Shown here: positions 17,525-26,608 of the stretch, piece by piece | How positions within the stretch are numbered: the stretch's first letter is position 1 | Layout of the letters: every line of letters begins with the position of its first letter | Source of the DNA: Kluyvera ascorbata_C | GTDB lineage: Bacteria > Pseudomonadota > Gammaproteobacteria > Enterobacterales > Enterobacteriaceae | NCBI RefSeq assembly: GCF_044197065.1 | Contig: NZ_JBIQOI010000004.1 | Location: 248,001 to 312,000, forward strand | Reading direction: 5' to 3' | Length of the DNA: 64,000 nucleotides | The notes under the pieces: model-generated | Seen by the model: the letters and a program-made list of their open reading frames with translations, nothing else | What the model was told of the DNA's origin: nothing | Databases searched by the model: none | Program-made: the position numbers and the translations under genes

Positions 17525-18085
17525 TTACAGGTAGCTAATTGCGAAATTCACCACGCTGCTGAATTCGCCAGTATCAATTGTCGTTGCGCCAGCATCGCCT
17601 TTAACCCAGGCTTTAAAGTTCAGGGTTTGTTCTGCCAGACCAACGCTTTTGGCATCTAAAGTCAGCGCCTGACTGTCAGCGTCACCCAGTTTGATCTGTG
17701 CGCCTTTGTAGGTTGCCAGAACAATGCTGGAGCCTGCCATTTCGCCATTTGTGCCCATCAGAGCGATATTGCCAGCATTAGCGGTTGATTCATTACCGGT
17801 TGCAGAGAACACCGTAGACATGGTGGTTTCCGTGGTAAAAGTACAATTTTCCAGGCCAATTTTAAAATCAACCGCAGAAGACTGACCACCGTTCAGAAGA
17901 GAGGCAGTACCAATGTGGCCCAGATTGACGGTCTGATGCTCATCACCGACAACAATTGAGCACGGGGAATCTTCAATAGTACCGGTAAAGGTTACCGTAC
18001 CGGTATTAGTCCCAGCAGCATTTGCAGATACAGCAATCCCCATGGCAAGTGATGCCGCTACCGCTGTTTTTACTACAGTTTTCAT
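17525..18085 (-). CDS. Major fimbrial subunit
   Basis: This 186-aa pilin is the first gene of the operon. The signal peptide ends near ANA|AGTNTG, followed by the typical GTVTFTGTIEDSPCSI, the second cysteine in GLENCTFT, and the C-terminal VNFAISYL strand with the penultimate tyrosine used in donor-strand exchange. AAGGATG precedes the ATG. A 131-bp gap to the usher leaves room for processing that would raise major-subunit levels. Confidence 0.94.
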   Translation of the reverse strand: MKTVVKTAVAASLAMGIAVSANAAGTNTGTVTFTGTIEDSPCSIVVGDEHQTVNLGHIGTASLLNGGQSSAVDFKIGLENCTFTTETTMSTVFSATGNESTANAGNIALMGTNGEMAGSSIVLATYKGAQIKLGDADSQALTLDAKSVGLAEQTLNFKAWVKGDAGATTIDTGEFSSVVNFAISYL

Positions 18086-18752
18086 TTTTCATCCTTAAAA
18101 GCAACATTATTATATAAGCATGTTAATAACCGTTGTATTAACGGAGGGATACATGCTCAAACCCCAATCGGCAATTAATTATTCTATTAACGACTTCACT
18201 TTATAAGAGAGTGACGGATAATACTATTTCATTATCACAAGATCCCTATTTACTGACATCAGGAATATAACTTGTGCAAATTAATATTATTTGGAGATCA
18301 TTACTTCCGAATAAGTATAGGACTATATCCTTGGCTAGAAACCACTAATTACTTAACCATTAATTAAGAATAAATAATGCCAACCGGTTTCATCCACACA
18401 GGAAATAAAAAGCATTAACTTTCATACAAAAAATACATTTTCATACGAAAAAACACCCAACTGCATAGACTATGAAAATGCTTAGCCACAACCTGTTTTC
18501 AAAAACATTTTAAATATTTCCAATAAATTGGCACTCTTCTTTTGAAGAACTGTATTTTTTACATTACGATTTATATATATTTATTTGAGGAAAAACTGCG
18601 TTTATAAAATAGACTGTGGAAAATAGATTCTGTGGGTTTATTTTATTGGGGATAATATATAATCTGGAATGAACATAGCTTGAGGGTATGAGAAGGGTAT
18701 TAAATAAAAAAGCGATATCCTTTCTATGAAAAGATATCGCCAGGATGAGGTA
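18086..18752. promoter_or_regulatory. AT-rich upstream region of the fimbrial operon
   Basis: This is 667 bp without a gene, strongly AT-rich compared with its surroundings, as expected for H-NS-silenced fimbrial promoters. A TATAAA (-10-like, minus strand) lies at 18200-18205. GATC sites occur at 18241 and 18296, 55 bp apart. TTCATAC repeats at 18421 and 18440 are 19 bp apart. No fim-type inverted repeats and no papB/papI-like regulator gene were seen. The sspB terminator occupies the far end. Confidence 0.55.
18701..18740 (-). terminator. Terminator of sspAB
   Basis: An 8-bp stem (GCGATATC 18712-18719 with GATATCGC 18733-18740) is followed on the minus strand by a T run (TTTTTTATTTA). Confidence 0.9.
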
Positions 18753-19253
18753 TTACTTGACGACGCGAAGTGCCGGACGCCCACCGCGCGGCGGCGGCGG
18801 CGTATCGTCTGGATCGTTGTCATCACTGATATCGGGCTTATCGCCATCAATCACCGACATCACCGTTTCGCTTCCACCGTTATCCACGGCTTCATCATCG
18901 TTGAAGCTGTCCGCATTCTCGTCGTACGCGGCTTCAGGTTCGAACATGGTTCCAGCGCCGTTTTCGCGGGCATAGATAGCCAGCACGGCGGCCAGCGGAA
19001 CGTTAACCTGACGCGGTACGCCGCCAAAGCGCGCGTTAAAACGCACTTCATCGTTGGCCAGTTCAAGATTGCCCACCGCACGTGGCGCGATGTTCAACAC
19101 GATCTGTCCGTCACGCGCGTACTCCATAGGTACGTTCACGCCTGGCATCATCACATCGACCACCAGATGCGGCGTCAGCTGGTTATCCAGCAGCCACTCG
19201 TAAAACGCACGCAGCAGGTACGGGCGGCGTGGAGAAAGCTGTGAAACTTCCAT
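18753..19253 (-). CDS. sspB: ClpXP adaptor SspB
   Basis: SspB (166 aa) tethers ssrA-tagged proteins to ClpXP. The N-terminal substrate-binding domain (about 1-115) is conserved. A variable acidic linker (DENADSFNDDEAVDNGG) leads to the short C-terminal ClpX-binding motif GGRPALRVVK. It lies 4 bp after sspA and is co-transcribed with it. Confidence 0.97.
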   Translation of the reverse strand: MEVSQLSPRRPYLLRAFYEWLLDNQLTPHLVVDVMMPGVNVPMEYARDGQIVLNIAPRAVGNLELANDEVRFNARFGGVPRQVNVPLAAVLAIYARENGAGTMFEPEAAYDENADSFNDDEAVDNGGSETVMSVIDGDKPDISDDNDPDDTPPPPRGGRPALRVVK

Positions 19254-19257
19254 TCAA

Positions 19258-19896
19258 TTAACCCCGGCCAAGGCGCATTTCGCGCTCGGCTTCCGTTAAA
19301 GAGGCGAGGAAAGAATCACGTTCGAAGACGCGAGTCATATAGCCTTTCAGCTCTTTCGCACCGGCGCCAACCAGCTCGATGCCCATCACAGGCAAACGCC
19401 ACAGCAGTGGAGCCAGGTAGCAATCAACGATACTGAACTCGTCGCTCAGGAAGAACGGCTTCTGAGTGAAGACCGGCGCAATCGCCAGCAGCTCTTCACG
19501 CAGTTGCTTACGCGCAGCATCAGCCTGAGCAGCGGAACCGTTCATCACGGTGTTCATCAGTGAGTACCAGTCTTTCTCAATGCGGTGCATGTACAGGCGG
19601 CTTTCACCGCGTGCGACCGGGTACACAGGCATCAGCGGCGGATGAGGGAAACGCTCATCCAGGTATTCCATAATGATGCGTGACTCCCACAGAGTCAGTT
19701 CACGATCCACCAGTGTCGGTACGCTTTGATTCGGGTTGAGGTCAATCAGATCCTGCGGTGGATTGTCCTTTTCCACGTGCTCTATCTCAAAGCTGACGCC
19801 TTTCTCAGCCAGCACGATGCGGACCTGATGGCTATAGATGTCAGTAGGACCAGAAAACAGCGTCATTACCGAACGTTTGTTGGCAGCGACAGCCAT
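19258..19896 (-). CDS. sspA: Stringent starvation protein A
   Basis: SspA (212 aa) is an RNA-polymerase-associated protein with a glutathione-S-transferase fold. It supports the stationary-phase acid response by lowering H-NS. The N-terminal thioredoxin-like domain (LFSGPTDIYSHQVR) lacks the GST catalytic residue, as is known for SspA. The C-terminal helical domain includes the conserved PHPPLMPVYPV patch. First gene of the sspAB operon. Confidence 0.97.
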   Translation of the reverse strand: MAVAANKRSVMTLFSGPTDIYSHQVRIVLAEKGVSFEIEHVEKDNPPQDLIDLNPNQSVPTLVDRELTLWESRIIMEYLDERFPHPPLMPVYPVARGESRLYMHRIEKDWYSLMNTVMNGSAAQADAARKQLREELLAIAPVFTQKPFFLSDEFSIVDCYLAPLLWRLPVMGIELVGAGAKELKGYMTRVFERDSFLASLTEAEREMRLGRG

Positions 19897-20196
19897 GAAA
19901 ACCTCCAGGTATATTCAGAATTTTTACTGCTACCAGCCGCAACGGCGGCCAGCCAGATGATTAGCCTTATCTGCACGCTGTACGACATTCCTCGTTAACG
20001 AATTAAACAAAAAATGAACAATCGCGCGCATTTGGGCAGAAAATTGGATGATAGTCTACCAGATTTTGAACGGCTTGTGGTGAGGGGATTCCGGAAAAGC
20101 GGAAAAAGAGCCCAACGGCTTTCGGTTTACAGGCATAAAAAAACCCGCCGGAGCGGGTTTTTTTCGCCAATTGTTGTCTGCCGAAGCAGAAACAAA
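19897..20196. other. sspA promoter region and rpsI 3' region
   Basis: This 300-bp gap holds the start signals of sspA near 19900-20130 (ACCTGGAGG-like ribosome site just before its ATG on the minus strand) and the rpsI terminator at about 20137-20165. No other gene is supported. Confidence 0.6.
20137..20165. terminator. Terminator after rplM-rpsI
   Basis: An AAACCCGC/GCGGGTTT hairpin is flanked by A and T runs on both sides, so it can work in both directions. It ends the rplM-rpsI transcript on the minus strand. Confidence 0.92.
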
Positions 20197-20589
20197 TTAA
20201 CGTTTGGAGAACTGAGGACGACGACGTGCTTTACGCAGGCCGACTTTCTTACGTTCAACCTGACGAGCATCACGAGTAACGAAGCCAGCTTTACGCAGTT
20301 CGCCACGCAGGGACTCATCGTACTCCATCAGAGCGCGGGTGATACCGTGACGGATCGCACCAGCCTGACCAGAGATACCACCACCTTTAACAGTGATGTA
20401 CAGATCCAGTTTCTCAACCATGTCGACCAGTTCCAGCGGCTGACGAACTACCATGCGGGCAGTTTCACGACCGAAGTACTGTTCCAGAGAACGTTGGTTG
20501 ATAACGATTTTGCCGTTGCCCGGTTTGATGAAAACGCGAGCTGCGGAACTTTTGCGGCGACCAGTGCCGTAGTATTGATTTTCAGCCAT
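20197..20589 (-). CDS. rpsI: 30S ribosomal protein S9
   Basis: S9 (130 aa) binds the 3' domain of 16S rRNA, and its C-terminal tail reaches the P site. The start [13 protein letters not shown] and the basic tail ending RRPQFSKR are typical. It follows rplM after a 15-bp gap in the conserved L13-S9 operon. Confidence 0.99.
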
Positions 20590-20604
20590 TGCCTATAATC
20601 CCGA

Positions 20605-21033
20605 TTAGATGTCAAGAACTTGCGGTTGCTGTGCCGCGTGGTTGTGCTCGTTACCTGCGTAAACTTTCAGTTTACGGAACATTGCACGACCCAGCGGGCC
20701 TTTTGGCAGCATGCCTTTAACCGCGATTTCAATCACACGCTCAGGATGGCGAGCAATCATCTCTTCAAAGGTCGCTTCTTTGATACCACCGACGTAGCCG
20801 GTGTGGCGATAGTACACTTTGTCAGTACGCTTGTTGCCGGTTACAGCAACTTTATCAGCGTTCAGAACGATGAGGTAATCACCAGTATCCACGTGCGGAG
20901 TGTATTCCGCTTTGTGCTTGCCGCGCAGGCGCAGAGCCAGTTCGGAAGCCAGACGGCCCAGAGTTTTACCGGTCGCGTCAACAACATACCAGTCGCGTTT
21001 TACGGTTTCTGGTTTAGCTGTAAAAGTTTTCAT
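20605..21033 (-). CDS. rplM: 50S ribosomal protein L13
   Basis: L13 (142 aa) is an early assembly protein of the large subunit. The sequence from MKTFTAKPETVKRDW to QQPQVLDI matches E. coli with a few changes in the middle (for example KVYYRHTGYVGG). The start at 21033 is the E. coli start; an ATG five codons upstream is not needed. Confidence 0.99.
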   Translation of the reverse strand: MKTFTAKPETVKRDWYVVDATGKTLGRLASELALRLRGKHKAEYTPHVDTGDYLIVLNADKVAVTGNKRTDKVYYRHTGYVGGIKEATFEEMIARHPERVIEIAVKGMLPKGPLGRAMFRKLKVYAGNEHNHAAQQPQVLDI

Positions 21034-21197
21034 TAAAAGCTTACCCAAATAAATTAGTTACACGTTGGTGAACACCCAAACGTTTTGTCAGTTGAGGTTC
21101 ACACGACATTGTCCAGCAAACCTACCCCTTCGAATAGCCTATGCCGGCGCAGAGAAAGTTTTGGGAAAAAAACTCTCTTGTAACGTGGGGTCGCAAG

Positions 21198-21203
21198 ATT
21201 ATA
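21198..21203 (-). promoter_or_regulatory. Probable rplM promoter (-10 box)
   Basis: A perfect TATAAT on the minus strand lies about 165 bp upstream of the rplM start; the -35 is poor. The resulting leader of about 160 nt is long enough for the autoregulation known for this operon. Two GGGGTCG-type repeats flank the -10. Confidence 0.6.
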
Positions 21204-21289
21204 GAGAAGTCGGGGTCAAAGATCGACCCCTTTATGTGATTTGCCGCGGGTTTTTCGGGGTTTGGGGATGTGCGGCCTGATGCCTTCGC

Positions 21290-21318
21290 CCCCAGCCCCT
21301 CTCCCACAGGGAGAGGGT
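21290..21318. repeat. Intergenic hairpin repeat at the zapE 3' end
   Basis: A perfect 9-bp palindrome (CCCTCTCCC 21297-21305, ACA loop, GGGAGAGGG 21309-21317) lies 7 bp beyond the zapE stop. This CTCTCCC-TGT-GGGAGAG element is a common dispersed intergenic repeat in Enterobacteriaceae and may also end the zapE mRNA, though no long T run follows. Confidence 0.65.
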
Positions 21319-21323
21319 GGAAT

Positions 21324-22451
21324 TTATGGCATGTGCGGGCGCTTCAGGTACTCTTCGCTCTGCATCTCCTGCAAACGCGACAGGCAGCGCTGGAACTCAA
21401 ACTTCAGCCGCTCCCCCTGGTAAATGTTGTAAAGCTCAACCTCGGCGCTCACCACCAGCTTCACGTGGCGTTCATAGAACTCATCCACCAGCGCGATAAA
21501 GCGGCGGGCTTCGCTCTCCAGCAGCGGCGTCATCACCGGCACGTCATACAGCATCACAGTGTGGAACAGGCGTGAGAGCGCAATATAGTCGTGCTGGCTA
21601 CGCGCATCGACGCACAGCGTGGTAAACGATACCGCCAGCGTCTGGTTCTCAACGCCGAGCGTTGGCAGTTGACGGTGATTTATCTCAAGCGTCGTCTGGT
21701 TTTGCTGCGGCGTTCCCGCCAGCGCCAGCCACAGTTTGTTCATCTGCTGGCGAGTATCATTATTCAGCGGGGAAAGCCACAGATGCGCCTGCGTTAACGT
21801 ACGTAGTCGGTAGTCGATACCCGCGTCCACGTTCATGATGTCGCAGTGCTCTTTAATGGCTTCAATTGCCGCCAGGAAGCGCGCGCGCTGCAAACCGTTT
21901 CGGTAGAGCTCATCCGGTGGAATATTGGATGTCGCCACCAGCGTAATACCGCGGGCAAACAGCGCCTTCATCAGCCCCCCCAGCAGCATCGCATCGGTGA
22001 TATCGGAAACAAAAAACTCATCGAAGCAGAGCACGTCCGTTTCAGCCTTAAAACGCTCCGCCACGATTTCCAGTGGGTCGCTATGCCCCTGTAATTCACC
22101 CAGTTCTTCATGCACCCGCAGCATAAAACGGTGGAAGTGCAGACGCTGCTTACGCGTGCCGGGCAGACTCTGATAGAACATGTCCATCAGCCAGGTTTTA
22201 CCGCGCCCTACGCCGCCCCACATATAAAGGCCGCGAACGGAATGCGGTGCGTCAGACGCTTTCTTACCCAGCAGTTTGCCAAAGCGCGCACGCAGGCCAC
22301 CACCGCCGGAGACGGGAGCGGGCGTTTTGTTTTGCAGTTCCTGGTAAATGGTGTCGAGGCGGTTGACCGCCTCGCGCTGAACGTCATCAGGTTGATGACT
22401 GCCCTCTTCGAGAGCCTGAAGATAGCGCGATGTGGGGGACTGGCTTTGCAT
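21324..22451 (-). CDS. zapE: Cell division protein ZapE (AFG1-like ATPase)
   Basis: ZapE (375 aa, E. coli length; old name YhcM) is an ATPase that joins the Z-ring and alters FtsZ bundling. The Walker A motif is GGVGRGKT at 79-86, and the Walker B-like LCFDEFFV follows. It is a monocistronic gene divergent from zapG. Confidence 0.96.
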   Translation of the reverse strand: MQSQSPTSRYLQALEEGSHQPDDVQREAVNRLDTIYQELQNKTPAPVSGGGGLRARFGKLLGKKASDAPHSVRGLYMWGGVGRGKTWLMDMFYQSLPGTRKQRLHFHRFMLRVHEELGELQGHSDPLEIVAERFKAETDVLCFDEFFVSDITDAMLLGGLMKALFARGITLVATSNIPPDELYRNGLQRARFLAAIEAIKEHCDIMNVDAGIDYRLRTLTQAHLWLSPLNNDTRQQMNKLWLALAGTPQQNQTTLEINHRQLPTLGVENQTLAVSFTTLCVDARSQHDYIALSRLFHTVMLYDVPVMTPLLESEARRFIALVDEFYERHVKLVVSAEVELYNIYQGERLKFEFQRCLSRLQEMQSEEYLKRPHMP

Positions 22452-22649
22452 GATCTAATTGTTATTCCTTTGAAAACCGGTATGTCTTACTTCACGATTG
22501 ACTAAAAAAAGTCCGTTCTACACTACGCGATGATGCGTCAGGATTCCACTTCTACGGGATTAGCGGTTATAGTGGCACTATCGGGCGCTGGCATGGAGTT
22601 GCCGAAGCCGCCAATACCCTATGGAACTATAAAACAACGGGAGATGTTC

Positions 22650-23048
22650 ATGACCTGGGAATACGCGCTAATTGGGTTAGTTGTCGGTATCATCATTGGT
22701 GCCGTGGCCATGCGTTTTGGTAATAGCAAATTACGTCAACAGCAGGCGCTGCAGTACGAGCTGGAGAAAAACAAAGCCGAGCTGGAAGAGTACCGCGAAG
22801 AGCTGGTCAGCCATTTTGCGCGCAGCGCAGAACTGCTCGATAACATGGCGGACGACTATCGTCAGATTTATCAGCACATGGCGAAAAGCTCCAGCAACCT
22901 GCTGCCGGGCATGTCTCCGGACGCCAACCCGTTCCGTAACCGTCTGGCCGAATCCGAAGCGGGTAACGACCAGGCGCCGGTTCAGATGCCGCGCGACTAT
23001 TCTGACGGCGCATCCGGCCTGCTGCGCGGTAGCGCAAAACGCGATTAA
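22650..23048 (+). CDS. zapG: ZapG/YhcB inner-membrane protein
   Basis: This 132-aa protein (YhcB, DUF1043) links cell division and envelope growth. One N-terminal membrane segment (about 5-23, ALIGLVVGIIIGAVAM) is followed by a coiled coil (about 28-75) and a conserved C-terminal tail (PRDYSDGASGLL). The start at 22650 (MTWEYA) matches E. coli and has GGGAG at 6-nt spacing; longer in-frame starts run through the zapE promoter region and are rejected. Confidence 0.94.
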   Translation: MTWEYALIGLVVGIIIGAVAMRFGNSKLRQQQALQYELEKNKAELEEYREELVSHFARSAELLDNMADDYRQIYQHMAKSSSNLLPGMSPDANPFRNRLAESEAGNDQAPVQMPRDYSDGASGLLRGSAKRD

Positions 23049-23186
23049 TCTGCATTCCAGAAATATTTCACGGGCGCATCACTTGCGCCCGTCCTCTTCT
23101 GCTCACGCCGACTATATTTACTTCAATAACATCAGTCTTTTCGGGAAGTATTGTCCTTGAATCCAGGGTCATGAGGGCCAGCATCA

Positions 23187-24563
23187 ATGAAGAAATCGAC
23201 TTTACTGTTAAGTGCATTGGCATTAAGCATTGGATTTTCGCTTGCCGTACCGGCTCCGGTACTGGCCTCGCTGCCAACGCAGGTGCCGGGTCAGGGATCA
23301 CTGCCAAGTCTTGCGCCAATGCTGGAGAAAGTACTGCCTGCCGTGGTGAGCGTGAAGGTTGAAGGTACTGCTCCGGTTAATCAGCAGGTTCCGGAGGAAC
23401 TGAAGAAATTCTTTGGCGATGACGGCAGTAACCCGGCAAATGAGCCAACACAGCAGTTTGAAGGGCTGGGTTCCGGCGTCATCATCGACGCCATCAAGGG
23501 CTATGTGCTGACCAACAATCATGTGGTGAGCGACGCGCAGAAAATCAGCGTGCAGCTCAACGATGGCCGCGAATTTGAGGCCAAACTTATCGGCAGCGAT
23601 GATCAAAGCGATATCGCTCTGCTGCAAATCCAGAAAGCCAGCCATCTGACGCAAATCGCTATCGCCGACTCCGATAAGCTGCGCGTAGGCGATTTCGCCG
23701 TCGCCGTCGGCAACCCGTTCGGCCTCGGTCAGACCGTAACGTCCGGGATTGTTTCAGCGCTGGGTCGCAGCGGGCTGAACCTCGAAGGGCTGGAAAACTT
23801 TATTCAGACCGATGCCGCCATTAACCGCGGTAACTCCGGCGGTGCGCTGCTTAACCTGAACGGCGAATTGATTGGCATCAACACCGCCATTCTGGCTCCC
23901 GGCGGCGGCAGCATCGGTATCGGCTTCGCTATCCCGAGCAATATGGCGCAAACCCTGGCGCAGCAGTTGATTCAGTTTGGTGAAATCAAACGTGGTCTAC
24001 TCGGCATTCGCGGCATGGAGATGACGGCCGATATCGCGAAAGCGTTCAACCTTGATGTCCAGCGCGGCGCGTTCGTCAGTGAAGTGCTGCCAAACTCGGG
24101 CTCAGCCAAAGCCGGGATTAAGTCCGGCGATGTCATAACCAGCCTGAACGGTAAACCGCTGAACAGCTTTGCTGAACTGCGTTCCCGTATTGCCACCACG
24201 GAACCGGGCTCGAAGGTCAAACTGGGCCTGCTTCGCGAGGGCAAACCGCTCGAAGTGGAAGTGACGCTGGATAAAAGTACGTCATCCACCGCCAGCGCGC
24301 AGCTCATTATCCCGGCGCTGGAAGGGGCAACGCTGAGCGACGGCCAGGCGAAAAGCGGCACCAAAGGCGTGGTTATCTCCAACGTTGAGAAAGGCAGCCC
24401 AGCGGCTCAGGTTGGCCTGCATAAAGATGATGTCATCATCGGCATCAACCGCCAGCAGACCGCGTCAATTGCTGAACTGCGCAAGGTGCTGGAAACCAAA
24501 CCGGCGGTAATTGCTTTGAACGTCATGCGTGGCAACGAGAGCATCTACCTGCTGATGCGTTAA
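23187..24563 (+). CDS. degQ: Periplasmic serine protease DegQ
   Basis: DegQ (458 aa) is a periplasmic HtrA-family protease and chaperone. The signal peptide ends near VLA|SLPT. The catalytic triad is visible as His in TNNHVV, Asp in QSDIALL and Ser in RGNSGGAL. Two PDZ domains follow (about 275-365 and 370-458). It is followed by a REP element and then degS, the usual arrangement. Confidence 0.97.
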   Translation: MKKSTLLLSALALSIGFSLAVPAPVLASLPTQVPGQGSLPSLAPMLEKVLPAVVSVKVEGTAPVNQQVPEELKKFFGDDGSNPANEPTQQFEGLGSGVIIDAIKGYVLTNNHVVSDAQKISVQLNDGREFEAKLIGSDDQSDIALLQIQKASHLTQIAIADSDKLRVGDFAVAVGNPFGLGQTVTSGIVSALGRSGLNLEGLENFIQTDAAINRGNSGGALLNLNGELIGINTAILAPGGGSIGIGFAIPSNMAQTLAQQLIQFGEIKRGLLGIRGMEMTADIAKAFNLDVQRGAFVSEVLPNSGSAKAGIKSGDVITSLNGKPLNSFAELRSRIATTEPGSKVKLGLLREGKPLEVEVTLDKSTSSTASAQLIIPALEGATLSDGQAKSGTKGVVISNVEKGSPAAQVGLHKDDVIIGINRQQTASIAELRKVLETKPAVIALNVMRGNESIYLLMR

Positions 24564-24575
24564 TCCTTAATCATG

Positions 24576-24650
24576 CTGTAGGCCGGATACCGGCAGTCGG
24601 TAGAAGATTACCGGATGGCGGCGTAAACGCCTTATCCGCCTACGGCTCAG
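24576..24650. repeat. REP element between degQ and degS
   Basis: A typical REP/BIME: TGTAGGCCGGATA, CCGGATGGCGGCG, CGCCTTATCCGCCTACGG, forming a long imperfect palindrome. Probably the 3' end of the degQ mRNA. Confidence 0.85.
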
Positions 24651-24732
24651 CCCCTCGGAAACCAGACATAGCATATGTCTGGTTAACTCGTGGTATGCTT
24701 CGCTCAGTTTCCTTATCAACGATGCCTGTATC

Positions 24733-25800
24733 ATGCTTCTAAAGCTCTTACGTTCTGTCGCACTAGGCTTACTGGTTGGCGGCATATTGATTGTTACCGT
24801 CCCGTCTTTGCGCCAGTGGAACCCGTTAGCCACTCCGCGCTTTAACAGCACGGACGAAACGCCTGCCAGCTACAACTCGGCGGTGCGCCGTGCCGCACCT
24901 GCGGTGGTTAACGTCTATAACCGCAGTCTGAACAGCAACACGAACAGCCAGCTCGAGATCAAAACGCTCGGTTCCGGCGTGATTATGGATCAACGCGGAT
25001 ACATCGTTACCAATAAGCACGTCATTAACGATGCGGACCAGATTATCGTCGCACTACAGGACGGTCGCGTGTTCGAAGCGCTGCTCGTCGGCTCCGATAG
25101 CCTGACTGACCTTGCGGTGCTCAAGATTAACGCCACCGGCGGTCTGCCGGTCATTCCGATTAATCCAACCCGCGTGCCACACATTGGCGACGTGGTACTG
25201 GCTATCGGCAACCCATATAACCTCGGCCAGACCATCACCCAGGGGATCATCAGCGCCACCGGTCGTATCGGCCTGAACCCAAGCGGTCGACAGAACTTCC
25301 TGCAAACCGATGCCTCCATCAACCACGGTAACTCCGGCGGCGCGCTGGTGAACTCGCTGGGCGAACTGATGGGCATCAATACCCTTTCGTTTGATAAGAG
25401 CAACGACGGCGAAACGCCAGAAGGGCTAAGCTTTGCCATCCCGTTCCAGCTGGCGACCAAGATTATGGATAAGCTTATCCGTGATGGACGCGTAATCCGC
25501 GGCTTTATCGGTATCAGCGGTCGTGAAATCGCACCGCTGCGCACACAGGGCGGCGGTATCGATCAGATTCAGGGGATTGTAGTTAACGAAATTGCGCCAG
25601 ACGGCCCCGCCGCGCAGGCCGGTATTCAGAACAACGACGTGATTATCTCAGTGAACGGTAAACCGGCGGTTTCCGCGCTGGAGACCATGGACCAGGTGGC
25701 GGAGATCCGCCCAGGTTCAGTGATTCCCGTCGTGGTCATGCGTGACGATAAGAAGTTAACGATGCAGGTAACGATTCAGGAATACCCGGCATCAAACTAA
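24733..25800 (+). CDS. degS: Sigma-E stress protease DegS
   Basis: DegS (355 aa) is the membrane-anchored site-1 protease. Its PDZ domain senses misfolded porin C-termini and then it cleaves RseA to free sigma-E. One N-terminal membrane anchor (about 4-24) is followed by the trypsin-like domain with His in NKHVIND, Asp in LTDLAVL and Ser in HGNSGGAL, and a single PDZ domain (about 255-355). Same length as E. coli. Confidence 0.98.
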   Translation: MLLKLLRSVALGLLVGGILIVTVPSLRQWNPLATPRFNSTDETPASYNSAVRRAAPAVVNVYNRSLNSNTNSQLEIKTLGSGVIMDQRGYIVTNKHVINDADQIIVALQDGRVFEALLVGSDSLTDLAVLKINATGGLPVIPINPTRVPHIGDVVLAIGNPYNLGQTITQGIISATGRIGLNPSGRQNFLQTDASINHGNSGGALVNSLGELMGINTLSFDKSNDGETPEGLSFAIPFQLATKIMDKLIRDGRVIRGFIGISGREIAPLRTQGGGIDQIQGIVVNEIAPDGPAAQAGIQNNDVIISVNGKPAVSALETMDQVAEIRPGSVIPVVVMRDDKKLTMQVTIQEYPASN

Positions 25801-25801
25801 T

Positions 25802-25874
25802 ATGCCGTAGCCCGGACGAGGCGCAAAGCGCCGACTCCGGGGAAAGCCCGCCATCGACGCCAGCATCACGGCGC
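25802..25874. repeat. REP-like element after degS
   Basis: The words GTAGCCCGGACGAGGCGC and GCGCCGACTCCGGGG form a REP-type palindrome between the convergent degS and citG-like genes. It probably protects both 3' ends. Confidence 0.7.
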
Positions 25875-26588
25875 TTAATCAACAAAAACCGGCCCCGCTG
25901 GAAAATGCGCCAGAAAATCGGTGAAGATCAGCAGTGCAGGCAAACGCTCTTCCTCCACCGGATATTCCCGCAGTTCCTTATCCAGAACCATCAGATTTAG
26001 CTCCCCTTCTTCCCCCAACACGCCGCCTAGCCAAAGCAGCCGCTGAGCCTGCTGTCTGGCATACTGCGAGCTGCTGCGCCAGGCCACCAGATGCAGCAGC
26101 GTTTGTAGCAGAATGACGTGCGGGGTATGACCATCGCGGTGCAACCGCCGGAAAACGGGTAAAGCGACGCTGCGCACTGTGGCAAACCCACTCAGAGGTT
26201 CATCATCCCAATGGGGAAAATCCACCGCGAATTTTTTAACGCCGTCGCACAAGCGGTTATGCGTCAGCGGCTGCTCCTGCCCACTCATATTGCCCGCAGC
26301 CAAACATAATAGCCCAATGCCTTGCACCCAAGCGGCTTCTGCCTGAATCAGCGCCTGCGGAATAGCGCTCTTCGCCAGCAGCGTAGTCTGGTTTGCTGCA
26401 CGAAGCCCAGCGTCATAGCATTGCGCAAACAGCACCTGGCTATCCGGGTTGTTATCACCGGACCAGGGCAGCAAATGTAATGACGGTTCCAGGGTGGTGA
26501 TATGACCGAGGGCTTCTGCAATATAGCGCATCACGGTCTCTTTTGACGGCATTGAAATAGCCTGACGAACAGCAATCATCTCACTCAT
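25875..26588 (-). CDS. Divergent CitG-like protein in the oxaloacetate decarboxylase operon
   Basis: This 237-aa protein appears to be a relative of triphosphoribosyl-dephospho-CoA synthase (CitG/MdcB). The C-terminal half has the family pattern GFATVR-VALPVFRR ... LLQTLLHLVAW ... QQAQRLLWLGGVLG ... DLLALT-like end (ERLPALLIFTDFLAHF), and GLLCLAAGN in the middle matches the CitG GLLCAAAG core. However, the motifs I associate with CitG catalysis and substrate binding (GGVNTHKG and DTN--RGG) are missing. It is more likely a repurposed or structural paralogue than an active synthase. It is last in the oadGAB operon, separated from oadB by 55 bp with a hairpin. Assignment is by eye. Confidence 0.55.
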   Translation of the reverse strand: MSEMIAVRQAISMPSKETVMRYIAEALGHITTLEPSLHLLPWSGDNNPDSQVLFAQCYDAGLRAANQTTLLAKSAIPQALIQAEAAWVQGIGLLCLAAGNMSGQEQPLTHNRLCDGVKKFAVDFPHWDDEPLSGFATVRSVALPVFRRLHRDGHTPHVILLQTLLHLVAWRSSSQYARQQAQRLLWLGGVLGEEGELNLMVLDKELREYPVEEERLPALLIFTDFLAHFPAGPVFVD

Positions 26589-26608
26589 TATCGATCCCTC
26601 ACTGTTTG

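Noticed and set aside
18086..18752. Possible fim-type invertible promoter
   Set aside because: I could not find a pair of matching inverted repeats of suitable length, and no site-specific recombinase gene is nearby.
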